A stretch of DNA of 64,000 nucleotides from an uncultured Bacilli bacterium (GCA_934167665.1 CAKPLN010000003.1:66811-130810), one strand, 5' to 3'. Shown: positions 15,340 through 24,479, counted from the stretch's first letter. Notes: a model not told the origin generated them from the letters alone. Program-made: numbers and translations.

Positions 15340-16219
15340 AGAAGCAGAAATTTTTGAAGAAAAAGCATTAACGAAACCAGAATTTAAAGAAGAAATTAAT
15401 GCCGAAATAATAGGAACAGCAAAAATTGAAGACAATATCAAAAAAGTAAAAGAATATGCAATCAAAGTGAAAGAATATTATACAGGCATGGTTTTTACTG
15501 CTGCAACAAAAGAGGATGCAGAAAAGGAAAAGGCCGATATAAACAAATTTAAAAAACAAATTGAAGATTTTAGAAAACAAATTGTTGCTAAATATAACGA
15601 GCCAATAAAATTGTTTGAAGACACTGCTAAAGAAACAGAAAAACTGTTGAAAGAAACTTACGATTTGATCAACGTTCAAGTAAAAGCATTTGATGATGAA
15701 CAATTGGAAAAAGTAAGAGAAAAAGTTGAATCATATTTCAACGAATATGCACAAAGCAAGGGTATTGACTTTGTTAATTTCAGTCAGATGAACATATCGG
15801 TAACAAAAGGCCTATTGACATCTACTGGAAATTTAACAAAGAAAATACAAGATCAAATGAATGAATTCATTGATAGATGTGCAAAAGATGTGGATTTGAT
15901 TAACACATTGGAACACAAAGAGGAGATTCTGATCGAATACAAAAAGACTCTTAAGTCTGCTGAATCAATAGCAATGGTAATGGACAGATATAAGCAATTG
16001 GAAGACATGAAAAAAGAAAAGGAGTCAACAAAAGAACAAGTAATCAACGATGAAGAAATGTTAAAGAGAATCAATATTCTATCTGCTCCAAAAGTAGAAG
16101 AAAAAGCCAATAGAAATCAGGAAGAAATTTTAGAATTAACATTTAAAGTTAGAGGAACAAGAGCAAAATTAAAAGCGCTAAAAGAATTTTTAAATAATGG
16201 AGGATATGATTATGAATAA
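15326..16219 (+). CDS. DUF1351-family phage protein
   Basis: 297 residues with GGAGG upstream. Long charged helices and the stretch FKKQIEDFRKQIVAKYNEPI are typical of DUF1351, a family found beside RecT/Bet-type annealing proteins in Firmicutes phages. It probably supports recombination or replication, although its activity is unknown. It overlaps the Bet gene. Confidence 0.85.
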   Translation: MEEVKEAEIFEEKALTKPEFKEEINAEIIGTAKIEDNIKKVKEYAIKVKEYYTGMVFTAATKEDAEKEKADINKFKKQIEDFRKQIVAKYNEPIKLFEDTAKETEKLLKETYDLINVQVKAFDDEQLEKVREKVESYFNEYAQSKGIDFVNFSQMNISVTKGLLTSTGNLTKKIQDQMNEFIDRCAKDVDLINTLEHKEEILIEYKKTLKSAESIAMVMDRYKQLEDMKKEKESTKEQVINDEEMLKRINILSAPKVEEKANRNQEEILELTFKVRGTRAKLKALKEFLNNGGYDYE

Positions 16220-16922
16220 TAAACAAGAATTGCAAAACAATTTAGCAGTTGTATACGAGGTTGATGGGCAACAAATTAAATTAACACCCAAAATAGTACA
16301 AGATTACATAGTGGGTACTAGTGCACAAATTACAATGCCAGAATTTAAAATGTTTACTGAATTGTGCAAGGTTAGAGGCCTAAATCCATTTTTACGAGAA
16401 GCATACTGTATTAAATATTCAAATAAGACACCAGCAACAATAGTTGTAGGGAAAGATGCAATTTTAAAAAGAGCAGTATTAAATCCTAAATACAATGGTA
16501 TGAAATCCGGAATTATTGTAACCAATGAAAATGGTGAAGAAAAGAAAAGAACAGGTACATTTAAACTTCCTAATGAAACTCTTGTAGGTGGTTGGGCTGA
16601 AGTTTTTAGAAAAGATTGGGAAAATTCGATTGAAGCCAGTGTTTCATTAGAAGAAGCTATCCAGAGAAAAAGTGATGGAGAGCCAAATTCTAATTGGACT
16701 AAACAACCTGCCACAATGATTGAAAAAGTAGCAAAGGTTAGAGCCCTAAGAGAGGCTTTTGTTGAGGATTTAGGTGGAATGTATGAGGCTGAGGAAATGA
16801 ATGTAGATTTGCCTGAACTAAAGGAAGAAGACAGAATAATTGTACAAGATGAAGAAGATAATTTGGAAACAGAACCAACAGAAAATTCTGATATAAAACA
16901 GGTCAACATAAATGAATTATAA
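16212..16922 (+). CDS. bet: Bet/RecT-type single-strand annealing protein
   Basis: 236 residues from the ATG at 16212, chosen because GGAGG lies nine bases upstream. The core pattern (FTELCKVRGLNPFLREAYCI, GKDAILKRAV, ATMIEKVAKVRALREAF) is that of the lambda Beta-like annealase family, which pairs complementary single strands during phage recombination and replication. No companion RecE/Exo nuclease is obvious nearby; the adjacent MBL-fold hydrolase might partly fill that gap. Confidence 0.9.
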   Translation: MNNKQELQNNLAVVYEVDGQQIKLTPKIVQDYIVGTSAQITMPEFKMFTELCKVRGLNPFLREAYCIKYSNKTPATIVVGKDAILKRAVLNPKYNGMKSGIIVTNENGEEKKRTGTFKLPNETLVGGWAEVFRKDWENSIEASVSLEEAIQRKSDGEPNSNWTKQPATMIEKVAKVRALREAFVEDLGGMYEAEEMNVDLPELKEEDRIIVQDEEDNLETEPTENSDIKQVNINEL

Positions 16923-17541
16923 GATTTTAAACAGTGGCTCGGATGGGAACTGCACACTAATAAATGACATTTTAGCTATTGACATGGGAGTTAGTTATAA
17001 GCTGCTAACTCCTCACGTTGAAAAATTGAGACTAGTTCTCTTGACACACGTTCACTCAGATCACTTCAATAAAGCCACAATAAGAAGATTGGCCAAAGAT
17101 AGGCCAACACTAAGATTCGGTTGCTGTGAATGGTTAGTACAGGAATTGATAAACTGCGGTGTTGATAGAAGGAATATTGATGTATATGAAATTGGCTTAT
17201 TTTATGATTATGAATTATTTAAAATAATGCCAGTAAAACTTTACCATGACGTTCCAAATTGCGGCTATAGAGTATTTTTTGGAAAAGAAAAGTTAATCTA
17301 TGCAACAGACACATACACATTAGATGGAATTAAGGCCATAGAGTACGATTATTACTTGATAGAGGGTAATTATCAAGATGAAGAAGAATTAAACTCTAGA
17401 GCCACAAATAGCTATTATGAGAGCAGAGTTAAAAAGACTCATTTAAGCAAAGAATATGCAACCAACTGGCTACTTGAAAATATGGGTTTGAAGTCAGAAT
17501 ATCATTGGATGCATGAACATAAGGAGAAGAACAATGAATAG
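16912..17541 (+). CDS. MBL-fold metallo-hydrolase
   Basis: 209 residues, overlapping bet by 11 bases. THVHSDHF gives the metallo-beta-lactamase HxHxDH metal motif, and later metal ligands are visible near LYHDVPNCGYR and LIYATDT. MBL-fold proteins next to annealases are frequent in Firmicutes phages and are suspected nucleases or phosphodiesterases. The substrate is unknown. Confidence 0.85.
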   Translation: MNYKILNSGSDGNCTLINDILAIDMGVSYKLLTPHVEKLRLVLLTHVHSDHFNKATIRRLAKDRPTLRFGCCEWLVQELINCGVDRRNIDVYEIGLFYDYELFKIMPVKLYHDVPNCGYRVFFGKEKLIYATDTYTLDGIKAIEYDYYLIEGNYQDEEELNSRATNSYYESRVKKTHLSKEYATNWLLENMGLKSEYHWMHEHKEKNNE

Positions 17542-18058
17542 TACAATAAAATGTTCTAATTGCACTAATAATAATGTCTGTTCAAGGTGCGGTGAATGCT
17601 GTACACCTTTTATACCGATCACTCAAAAAGAGTGTAAAAGAATAAAAAAATATATCAAAGAGAATAAAATTCAACCTACTGAAATTAGAGAAGGTAACAA
17701 TATTTATTTGAGATGTCCATTTTATGATAGAAAAAACAAAAAATGTAATGTATATCCAGTTAGGCCAGAAGTGTGTAGAAAATTTATTTGCTCAAATAAT
17801 GAAAAAACAATAGATGATAATAGAAAATATTATGATGCTAGAGCAGATATTAATGGAAATACAAACAAGTTAACTCCAATGGATTTGTTGTTTTACGATA
17901 GACTAGATACATTATTCTACTATATTCAATGGCAGTTTAACCCACAGTCAGAAGAACAATTAATTGAAATTTTATACAAAATTGGTAGAGCGGATGTAGC
18001 CAAGGCGATTATAAGCAAAAATATAATTGTAACTTGGTCAGGAGATGAAAAATGTTAG
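17534..18058 (+). CDS. YkgJ-type cysteine-cluster protein
   Basis: 174 residues from the ATG at 17534 (AAGGAG upstream). Eight or more cysteines near the N-terminus (CSNCTNNNVCSRCGECC, then RCPFYD, KCNVYPVRPEVCRKF) match the YkgJ/CxxCxxCC zinc- or iron-sulfur-binding family. Function unknown. It overlaps both neighbours in the operon. Confidence 0.85.
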   Translation: MNSTIKCSNCTNNNVCSRCGECCTPFIPITQKECKRIKKYIKENKIQPTEIREGNNIYLRCPFYDRKNKKCNVYPVRPEVCRKFICSNNEKTIDDNRKYYDARADINGNTNKLTPMDLLFYDRLDTLFYYIQWQFNPQSEEQLIEILYKIGRADVAKAIISKNIIVTWSGDEKC

Positions 18059-18360
18059 AGCAGTTAAAACAGGATATAGAGCAGTATAGAGCAGCTATGG
18101 AAGATTTTTATAATCTTATTCCGGAAGATATAGAAAGTGCATATCAGTTAGCTATGGTGTTCATGCAACTAGCCAATAGATGGGCAGAAATCCAACTGAA
18201 TGCTAATAAGTACTGTACTTATTTAGGAGTTTCAAGAACTTCATTTAAAGATTATGCATATCAAAAATACAGATTATCATCAAAAGCACATGAGTTTTGT
18301 AGAGTGGTATGGCGACAGGGTAAGGAAGAATACAATAATAGTTTTAATAAAGAAATTTAG
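18052..18360 (+). CDS. Hypothetical helical phage protein
   Basis: 102 residues with GGAGATG upstream and a 7-base overlap with the previous gene. Mostly helical (EDIESAYQLAMVFMQLANRW). No family recognised. Confidence 0.65.
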   Translation: MLEQLKQDIEQYRAAMEDFYNLIPEDIESAYQLAMVFMQLANRWAEIQLNANKYCTYLGVSRTSFKDYAYQKYRLSSKAHEFCRVVWRQGKEEYNNSFNKEI

Positions 18361-18369
18361 GAGGAAATT

Positions 18370-18630
18370 ATGTTTGAATTTATAAAGAAAGCAAAAAGAG
18401 AATATGTAGGAACAACAATATTTGTTACAAAGAATGAAGACGTAACAGTAGAAAAGTTATTAGATATTATAGTTAGAAACATTGAGAACTATGTTAGACA
18501 AAATCATACAATGCCAGAAAAACTAAGACTAAGTTATAACAATTACTCTAGAATAATAGATTATAATCACACTTTGGTTGAAAGACGTGAGGGTAAATAT
18601 TATACGTTTGGAGTACAAATTGAAGTCTAG
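18370..18630 (+). CDS. Hypothetical phage protein
   Basis: 86 residues, AGGAGG upstream. Alpha/beta composition (TIFVTKNEDVTVEKLLDIIV) without a recognised motif. Confidence 0.65.
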   Translation: MFEFIKKAKREYVGTTIFVTKNEDVTVEKLLDIIVRNIENYVRQNHTMPEKLRLSYNNYSRIIDYNHTLVERREGKYYTFGVQIEV

Positions 18631-18847
18631 ATATGTTGTTAAAGATGTTGTAACAGGAAGATATTTGACAGACAATTATTATAGAGCATCAGGCGATAAT
18701 TGCCTGTCATATTTTTTAGAAGATGCTCACGAATTCACAGCATTCGAATTGAAATTAGCTAGTGTTACACGTTTAAATGGCAAAACAGGGTATAGAGTAT
18801 ATAAACTAAAAAATGAAGAAGAAAGAGGTATTATTTATGTTAAATAA
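18620..18847 (+). CDS. Hypothetical phage protein with TTG start
   Basis: 75 residues when started at the TTG at 18620, which has GGAG six bases upstream; the more distant TTG at 18578 has no ribosome-binding site. It overlaps the previous gene by 11 bases. Beta-rich start (KSRYVVKDVVTGRYLTD). No family recognised. Confidence 0.55.
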   Translation: MKSRYVVKDVVTGRYLTDNYYRASGDNCLSYFLEDAHEFTAFELKLASVTRLNGKTGYRVYKLKNEEERGIIYVK

Positions 18848-19037
18848 AGGTCAAAAAGCAGCAATAGTTATTGCATTAATCGGAATTTTAATGATAGTAA
18901 TGGGATTTACAATCGGATTAATAGATAAAATCAATGAAAACAGATGTATGAACATGCCAACTAGTGAAGTATTCAGCGATAAAAGCTGCAGTAGATACAT
19001 AACTGATTACATAAATCGTTGGACAGATGAATGGTGA
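18837..19037 (+). CDS. Small single-pass membrane protein
   Basis: 66 residues from the ATG at 18837 (AAGAGG upstream). One transmembrane helix (about residues 7-28) followed by a short extracytoplasmic domain with two cysteines. Unknown role. Confidence 0.6.
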   Translation: MLNKGQKAAIVIALIGILMIVMGFTIGLIDKINENRCMNMPTSEVFSDKSCSRYITDYINRWTDEW

Positions 19038-19422
19038 AAAAGCGATTATGATAAATATACTAGATGAACTAAAAAAAATCAAAATGTATATAGATGAAAA
19101 TTACGAAGTAGATTCTGAAATAAAAAAAGCCTATATTCACGAATATAGTTTGATTATAAAAATAAAAAAATACGATATTAAAATAAATGTTTCAAACAAG
19201 AATCCAAAGTCATACATCCCAGATAACTTTGGTCTGTATTTAGAATATGATGCCAATAAAAAATATCAAAACGAACTTTGCTATGCTGGTGGTGGATATA
19301 TGACGAAGTATTTTCCTGGCGAATATGGTGAAATCGATAGTTATTTAAAAGATTTTGGGGTCACAAAGACAGAAAGACAAACAACAATATTTGATTTTTT
19401 CGAAGAGGACAACTATGCCTAG
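19027..19422 (+). CDS. Hypothetical phage protein
   Basis: 131 residues, overlapping both neighbours. An N-terminal helix and a beta-rich centre (YSLIIKIKKYDIKINVSN) are visible; the end RQTTIFDFFEED resembles a short peptide motif that could bind a clamp or partner, but this is only a resemblance. No family recognised. The start might be the ATG seven codons later. Confidence 0.6.
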   Translation: MNGEKAIMINILDELKKIKMYIDENYEVDSEIKKAYIHEYSLIIKIKKYDIKINVSNKNPKSYIPDNFGLYLEYDANKKYQNELCYAGGGYMTKYFPGEYGEIDSYLKDFGVTKTERQTTIFDFFEEDNYA

Positions 19423-19912
19423 GCAAATTAAAACTTGTAGAAGAAAAACACTAGATGATGAATTTTTTACATTATATAAAGATGTGGTAAGAGAACTTCA
19501 TAAATATAATTTAAGAGGAAAAAGGATTATATGTCCTTGCGACAATAAAGAAAGCAACATATATAAGTATTTAAAAGATTGCTACTATGATGTTAAATGT
19601 GATGACAAAGAGTGGAGAAACGTTGATTATTCAAAATATGATTTAGTAATAACTAATCCTCCATTTAGTCAAGTTAGAGAGTTTATTAGACACTTAGTTA
19701 ATCAAAAAATAGATTTCATAATTATTGTTAGCGATGTCCTACGATACAGTATTAAAAATGGAAAAATAGATTTTGGTACTACACTGTACAAAGGTTGGGA
19801 TGCACAAAAATTTTATAGACCCGATGGAAGTATTAAAGCAGTACATTGTGGCTGGATTTCAACGATCAAAGATGACTGGGGAGAAAACAAATTATTAGGA
19901 GGAGTGAAGTAA
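19415..19912 (+). CDS. Short EcoRI-type adenine DNA methyltransferase
   Basis: 165 residues from the ATG at 19415 (GAGG upstream). YDLVITNPPFS is the catalytic motif IV (NPPF) of N6-adenine methyltransferases, and KRIICPCDNKESNI precedes it where the cofactor site lies. It most resembles the EcoRI-methylase-like phage group but is about half the usual length. No partner restriction enzyme is nearby, so it is probably an anti-restriction methylase or a reduced relative of one. Confidence 0.65.
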   Translation: MPRQIKTCRRKTLDDEFFTLYKDVVRELHKYNLRGKRIICPCDNKESNIYKYLKDCYYDVKCDDKEWRNVDYSKYDLVITNPPFSQVREFIRHLVNQKIDFIIIVSDVLRYSIKNGKIDFGTTLYKGWDAQKFYRPDGSIKAVHCGWISTIKDDWGENKLLGGVK

Positions 19913-19918
19913 ATCGGT

Positions 19919-20218
19919 ATGGGTGAAAAAATAGAAGAGATTTTTAAAAGAATCGAGTTATATAAAGCATTTGATAGTTGTGGTTTTGAATTTGCTGATG
20001 GCTTTAATTGTACATTCGATAATATTGCAAAATGTTATGACGATAGATTAGAACTATATGAATTAGTTAGGAAACAACAAGAAACGATTGATAACATAAC
20101 AAATGCTATACAAGGAGATATAGATGGTTTTCAAACTATAAACGAGCATGGTGAAAGTACTGAAATATTAGAATTACTAGAAATTTATGTAGACATATTG
20201 AAAGGAGTATCAAAATGA
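19919..20218 (+). CDS. Hypothetical phage protein
   Basis: 99 residues, acidic and helical. The start has no clear ribosome-binding site; translation may depend on the methylase gene ending seven bases upstream. No family recognised. It overlaps the next gene by 4 bases. Confidence 0.6.
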   Translation: MGEKIEEIFKRIELYKAFDSCGFEFADGFNCTFDNIAKCYDDRLELYELVRKQQETIDNITNAIQGDIDGFQTINEHGESTEILELLEIYVDILKGVSK

Positions 20219-20442
20219 ATCTAGAAGATATAAGAAATATGTCAGATTTAGAATTGACGAGATATTTGAATAATGTATCTCAAAGAAACACTCAAATGTG
20301 TTGTAAATGCTTAAGAGCTACTTTTAAAGAAAATAGAATAACACTTTACACCTATAAGGGTTGTGATAATAAAAAATTATGTACATTGTGTAAGGATTGC
20401 TATAGTGATCTATTGGACTATTTGGGAATAGCAGATAATTAA
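20215..20442 (+). CDS. Small putative zinc-binding phage protein
   Basis: 75 residues, AAAGGAG upstream. Cysteines are spaced as CCKC and CTLCKDC, suggesting one zinc site. No family recognised. Confidence 0.65.
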   Translation: MNLEDIRNMSDLELTRYLNNVSQRNTQMCCKCLRATFKENRITLYTYKGCDNKKLCTLCKDCYSDLLDYLGIADN

Positions 20443-20453
20443 AGGAGAATTAA

Positions 20454-20705
20454 ATGATTAAAACATGGGTTACTAGGAACAAATATATTCGGCTAAGGGT
20501 TGTAAGAGTAGGTCGTTGTTATAGAGCGGATATATCAATAAATAAATATGCTTATGATAAAAGGGAAGAAAGGTACTATGAAATAAACTTCGATGTATTT
20601 AGTCCTTACGATTATTCTTCAGATGAAGAAACTTATGAAAAGGCAAAAGAATGGTTGTATGAAGAATTAAAATTGTTGCAAGATGCTGTAGGGGTGTTGA
20701 AATGA
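20454..20705 (+). CDS. Hypothetical phage protein
   Basis: 83 residues, AAAGGAG upstream. Basic beta-rich N-terminus (TWVTRNKYIRLRVVRVGR), helical C-terminus. No family recognised. Confidence 0.65.
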   Translation: MIKTWVTRNKYIRLRVVRVGRCYRADISINKYAYDKREERYYEINFDVFSPYDYSSDEETYEKAKEWLYEELKLLQDAVGVLK

Positions 20706-21013
20706 ATAAGTATGAAGATGTAAAAGCATATCTTGACAGAAACACAAATAAACGAGCAGATGATTTTGATAGTATCTCGGAATATAATTTATATCTTAGA
20801 ATAGGTCAAATGTATAGAGAATTAGAACAATGTAAATTGTCTTATGAAAAGTTATTAAATACTGAAAAAGGTGATATGGTTAAAATCATGTTTCAAGCAA
20901 GACAAGATTTATATAACGCAAGAAGTTGTAATCCCAGAAAACAAGATTTAATAGATGGTATTAATTATGCAATAAAAGATTTGGATAAAATTTTAGTTTT
21001 AAAGGAGAAATAA
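20702..21013 (+). CDS. Hypothetical phage protein
   Basis: 103 residues, helical, with ATGA overlap to the previous gene. No family recognised. Confidence 0.65.
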   Translation: MNKYEDVKAYLDRNTNKRADDFDSISEYNLYLRIGQMYRELEQCKLSYEKLLNTEKGDMVKIMFQARQDLYNARSCNPRKQDLIDGINYAIKDLDKILVLKEK

Positions 21014-21018
21014 GAATA

Positions 21019-21222
21019 ATGGAAAAAACATTTGCTTTATATAAGGGTGAAGAATTTATTGATATAGGAACTGCAAAAGAATTGGCAAAGAAAAGAAATG
21101 TAAAACCTGAATTTATTAGATATTTAAGTACACCAGCAAATAAAAGAAGAATAGATAATCGTAAAAACAATAATAAACCTAGCAAGGCACTAATTAGTGT
21201 AAAAATGGATAATGAATTTTAG
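21019..21222 (+). CDS. Small basic phage protein
   Basis: 67 residues, AAAGGAG upstream. The stretch KELAKKRNVKPEFIRYLS resembles a small helix-turn-helix; the C-terminus is basic (NKRRIDNRKNNNK). A DNA-binding role is possible. The same layout is common among phage proteins with repeated ALYKGEE-type starts. Confidence 0.6.
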   Translation: MEKTFALYKGEEFIDIGTAKELAKKRNVKPEFIRYLSTPANKRRIDNRKNNNKPSKALISVKMDNEF

Positions 21223-21237
21223 AAAGGAATATAACAA

Positions 21238-21453
21238 ATGAATTTAGATGAAATATTACAAAAAGATTTAAGTCCTGATATATATTGCTTAGTACATAAT
21301 AAAATAGTTAATTTAGAACAACAAGTCCAAAAGCAAAAAGAAGTCATTAATAGAGCAATAGAATTTACGAATAAAAATTGGGGTACTTGGTGTACTCATC
21401 ACATAGAATACATGACTGAACTACAAGATATATTAAAAGAGGTGTCAGAATGA
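21238..21453 (+). CDS. Hypothetical phage protein
   Basis: 71 residues, AAAGGA upstream. Helical with a short coiled-coil (NLEQQVQKQKEVINRAIE). It overlaps the next gene by 4 bases. Confidence 0.6.
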   Translation: MNLDEILQKDLSPDIYCLVHNKIVNLEQQVQKQKEVINRAIEFTNKNWGTWCTHHIEYMTELQDILKEVSE

Positions 21454-21761
21454 AAAGAGAATGTGAAACTTGCATAAAAAGAAAAACATTATATTGCCCT
21501 ACTTCAATTGAATGTATGGCTACTGATGATATGCCTTATTATCAAAATAGAATTATGCTATTAGAAGAAAATGAACAATTACAAGAAAAAATTGAAAATT
21601 TAGAGCTTAATTGGAAAATAATCAAACAATATTGTTTAGATGAACAAATACCAGAAGAATATGATGAATATAACTCTTGTATTGAATTTAGTAATAGTGT
21701 TTATGATAACATTTTAAATAAAATGCAAGAACTAGAACAAGGAAGTGATAGTAATGAATAA
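21450..21761 (+). CDS. Hypothetical cysteine-containing phage protein
   Basis: 103 residues, GAGGTG upstream. CETCIKRKTLYC at the start may bind a metal; a coiled coil follows. No family recognised. Confidence 0.6.
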   Translation: MKRECETCIKRKTLYCPTSIECMATDDMPYYQNRIMLLEENEQLQEKIENLELNWKIIKQYCLDEQIPEEYDEYNSCIEFSNSVYDNILNKMQELEQGSDSNE

Positions 21762-22338
21762 AGAGAAGTTTATTGAAATGTTAGAACAAGCAAAAGAAGA
21801 CGAATATGGAAGATTGTATGTTTTAGGAGAATATAATAACAAAATATATTTTGGAACAATAACAACTGTTTGTGAAGATATATTTAGAGATAATGATAGT
21901 GCTGAAATATATGACAGACATTTTTGGAATGATGATACTTTAGAGTGTTTTGTAGTATCAACTAAGCATGATGAAGCTATCGAATATAAAGAGCCTGAAA
22001 GAATAGAAGAAATAAGGCAATTAAAGAAACAACTTGAAGAACATAAAAATATATATATAAAAAAAGTAAATAATTTTTTAGCAGAAGATGTAGAACCTGA
22101 TCCAGAAGACCTATATATGGCAGAGTTAGAACAAAGAGCAATGGATTGTGAGCTAATGGAAATGCAGCAAAAAAAGTTTATAAAATATTTAAAAAATAAA
22201 ATAAATAAAATCAAAGAACAAATCAAAAATTATGATATATGGCATGAAGTAGGAACTGATATTAATTTTTTAATACTTAAAAAACAATTCTATATAGAAA
22301 TTTTACAAAAATACAAAGAAATAGGAGATGATAAATAA
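21754..22338 (+). CDS. Hypothetical phage protein
   Basis: 194 residues from the ATG at 21754, served by AAGGAAGTGAT. An alpha/beta N-terminal half and a long charged helical C-terminal half. No family recognised. It overlaps both neighbours. Confidence 0.65.
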   Translation: MNKEKFIEMLEQAKEDEYGRLYVLGEYNNKIYFGTITTVCEDIFRDNDSAEIYDRHFWNDDTLECFVVSTKHDEAIEYKEPERIEEIRQLKKQLEEHKNIYIKKVNNFLAEDVEPDPEDLYMAELEQRAMDCELMEMQQKKFIKYLKNKINKIKEQIKNYDIWHEVGTDINFLILKKQFYIEILQKYKEIGDDK

Positions 22339-22850
22339 TGCATTGTAAGGGACATTTGATAACAGATAAATTACCAACAGAAGATGCAATTCGTAAAATA
22401 TTAGGAAAATATTCAGAAGATGAGCCAGGCATAAAAATATTTGAATATGATTGGTATGCCATTGGTGGAAGATATGGTGGGAGAATCAAAATAAAATTTA
22501 ATCCAGCAGAAAATGAAGATGGATATTTTCTATTTCAGCATAGAAACAACAAATATTTCATTTCTAATATATTAAATGAATTAGGCAATAATATATTAAA
22601 ATATGACGAACTAGATTTATTAAAATATATGGGTTTAAATGATAAAGTATTATATGTTGATGGTGGCTATTATGAAGACATAATTAATTTTGAATTAGAT
22701 AATTGCTATGTAGTCATTACTGAAGACGAGGTAATTCCACGAGAAATTTGGAATGGCGATGATTGGATTGATAATGAGAATTTTGATAAAAAAATTTCAA
22801 AATTATCTTTAGATGGTAAATTTATTACTGTTATAGATTTTCACTATTAG
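22338..22850 (+). CDS. Phage protein with GGRYGG motif
   Basis: 170 residues, AGGAGATG upstream. YDWYAIGGRYGGRIKIKF resembles a motif seen in a group of uncharacterised phage and plasmid proteins (W-x-IGGRW/Y-x-G). No function known. Confidence 0.65.
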   Translation: MHCKGHLITDKLPTEDAIRKILGKYSEDEPGIKIFEYDWYAIGGRYGGRIKIKFNPAENEDGYFLFQHRNNKYFISNILNELGNNILKYDELDLLKYMGLNDKVLYVDGGYYEDIINFELDNCYVVITEDEVIPREIWNGDDWIDNENFDKKISKLSLDGKFITVIDFHY

Positions 22851-22860
22851 GAGGCAAAAA

Positions 22861-23043
22861 ATGGAACAAGAAATAACATTAACGATGTTGGTAGTTATGG
22901 CTATAATACTATGTACAATGACAATATTCCGCATGAAATTCAAAAGAGATATGTACATAGCACATTTAAAGAATTATGGAGAAGGCACATCACTTATTGA
23001 TGACAATATAATAAAAAAATTGTTTGATATTCAAGACGATTAA
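22861..23043 (+). CDS. Small single-pass membrane protein
   Basis: 60 residues, AGGAGG upstream, with one transmembrane helix (about 8-25) and a basic flank. Unknown. Confidence 0.6.
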   Translation: MEQEITLTMLVVMAIILCTMTIFRMKFKRDMYIAHLKNYGEGTSLIDDNIIKKLFDIQDD

Positions 23044-23091
23044 TTTCAGTTAAGAAAAATTAAAAAAGATTCGGTTAGGAAAGGAAAAATA

Positions 23092-23520
23092 ATGACGTTA
23101 AAAGAAGTTAATTATGAAGTTGAACGACTAGAAAATGAATTAAATAAATTATTGAGAGACAAGGAACTTTTGGAGACTTTAGTAGATCCAAAATCTACAG
23201 ATTATACAAAAATTATGGTTGATGGTGGAAAACATACTAATATACTTGAAGTATATATATTAAAACAAGATTTAGCCAGGTGGCAAGATTTGGATAAGAG
23301 AATAAAACAAACTCAAGACCAAATTAAAAATGACTTAGAGTGGATAGATAATGAATTAAAAATACTAAAAAAGTATGATAAGGTTGAACAGTTGATAGTT
23401 TTTTACAAGGAGATAGATACAAAAAATTATACTTGGTATCAAATAGCATCTAAGGTTCATTATTCTATATCGCAATGCAAAAGATTGTATAGCAAATATA
23501 AGAATAGGAGGGATATTTAA
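23092..23520 (+). CDS. DUF1492/ArpU-like late transcription regulator
   Basis: 142 residues. Long helices (EVERLENELNKLLRDKELLE) precede a C-terminal helix-turn-helix-like part (TWYQIASKVHYSISQCKRLY). This matches the size and layout of RinA/ArpU/DUF1492 proteins, which switch on packaging and structural genes. It is the last regulator-like gene before the terminase block, consistent with that role. Confidence 0.75.
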   Translation: MTLKEVNYEVERLENELNKLLRDKELLETLVDPKSTDYTKIMVDGGKHTNILEVYILKQDLARWQDLDKRIKQTQDQIKNDLEWIDNELKILKKYDKVEQLIVFYKEIDTKNYTWYQIASKVHYSISQCKRLYSKYKNRRDI

Positions 23521-23521
23521 A

Positions 23522-24403
23522 GTGAAGCGAGAACAAATATATAAACAATTAGTTGAATATAAAAAAATATTAGAAAACAAAGGATACAATGTTATTTATA
23601 TAGGATTATATGGAAGTCAAAATTATAATGTTGATGATGAACAAAGTGATATTGATTGCAAAGCAATTATACTACCAAATCTACATGATATTATTTTTAG
23701 AAAAGTAACGAGTATAACTATAGAATTAGAAACTGGCGCAATAGATGTAAAAGATTTAATTACTTTTTATAATGTTATTAAAAAAGGAAATTTTAGTTAC
23801 ATTGAAGCGATAGATACACCATATTCAATTGGTGATAATTATGTTAAAGAATTGTTTAGACAGATAAGGCCAAACTTAAAAAGCATGTTAGGTGCTATGT
23901 ATGAAAAAAGAAAAGCACTAACGCATGAATATCCCAGTAAAGAATTGGAATTTCAAAAGTGGGGATTTGATCCTAAACAATACCATCATATTATAAGATT
24001 ATTTGATATTTTAAGTTATATAAATACAACTGGAAAACAAATAAGTTATTTTGAATATCAAGAAAGAGCCAGACAATTTATGATAGCTGAAAAGAGAAAT
24101 AAAAATAATTATACAAAAGAACAGGTTGAACAATCCAGTAATCATATAATCGAGATAGCAAAATCATTTATTCCAAAAGATTACAAATATGAACCCACTG
24201 ATTTATCAATAGATGTAAGTGAATATATAGAAAATAAATTAAAAATTGAAATGATGAATGATAATAAATTTACTTTTGCTAGAGAATATAGAACTTTTGA
24301 TAATGGTGTACCTAAAAGAGATTTAGAAAAATTTCCAATATTGCGGGGCTCAAAAGATAAGGATATATCATATATAGTTTATGAAAGTATAGAAATATTA
24401 TAA
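23522..24403 (+). CDS. Polymerase-beta-type nucleotidyltransferase
   Basis: 293 residues with a GTG start at 23522 behind AGGAGGG. GLYGSQNYN then DDEQSDIDCKAI gives the GS...DxD signature of the polymerase-beta nucleotidyltransferase superfamily; DVKDLITFY supplies a likely third acidic residue. The C-terminal helical part (EFQKWGFDPKQYHHIIRL) matches the predicted RNA-repair or YcgL-like group often carried by phages. Substrate unknown. It is followed by a terminator. Confidence 0.8.
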   Translation: MKREQIYKQLVEYKKILENKGYNVIYIGLYGSQNYNVDDEQSDIDCKAIILPNLHDIIFRKVTSITIELETGAIDVKDLITFYNVIKKGNFSYIEAIDTPYSIGDNYVKELFRQIRPNLKSMLGAMYEKRKALTHEYPSKELEFQKWGFDPKQYHHIIRLFDILSYINTTGKQISYFEYQERARQFMIAEKRNKNNYTKEQVEQSSNHIIEIAKSFIPKDYKYEPTDLSIDVSEYIENKLKIEMMNDNKFTFAREYRTFDNGVPKRDLEKFPILRGSKDKDISYIVYESIEIL

Positions 24404-24452
24404 TGAACCGATATGAGCCATTTTTTGTGAGACAATAATATTGTGAGAAAAT

Positions 24453-24479
24453 AGAGAACCGAAAAATGTTCTCTTTTTG
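24453..24479 (+). terminator. Terminator at end of early/middle operon
   Basis: AGAGAAC (24453-24459) pairs with GTTCTCT (24468-24474) followed by TTTTT. It separates the early/middle genes from the HNH-terminase block. Confidence 0.85.

Noticed and set aside
15368..15703. Minus-strand frame rich in Phe within the DUF1351 gene
   Set aside because: Shadow of a Lys/Glu-rich coding strand.
16304..16957. 217-codon minus-strand frame opposite the Bet gene
   Set aside because: No ribosome-binding site; the plus-strand frame has clear annealase motifs.
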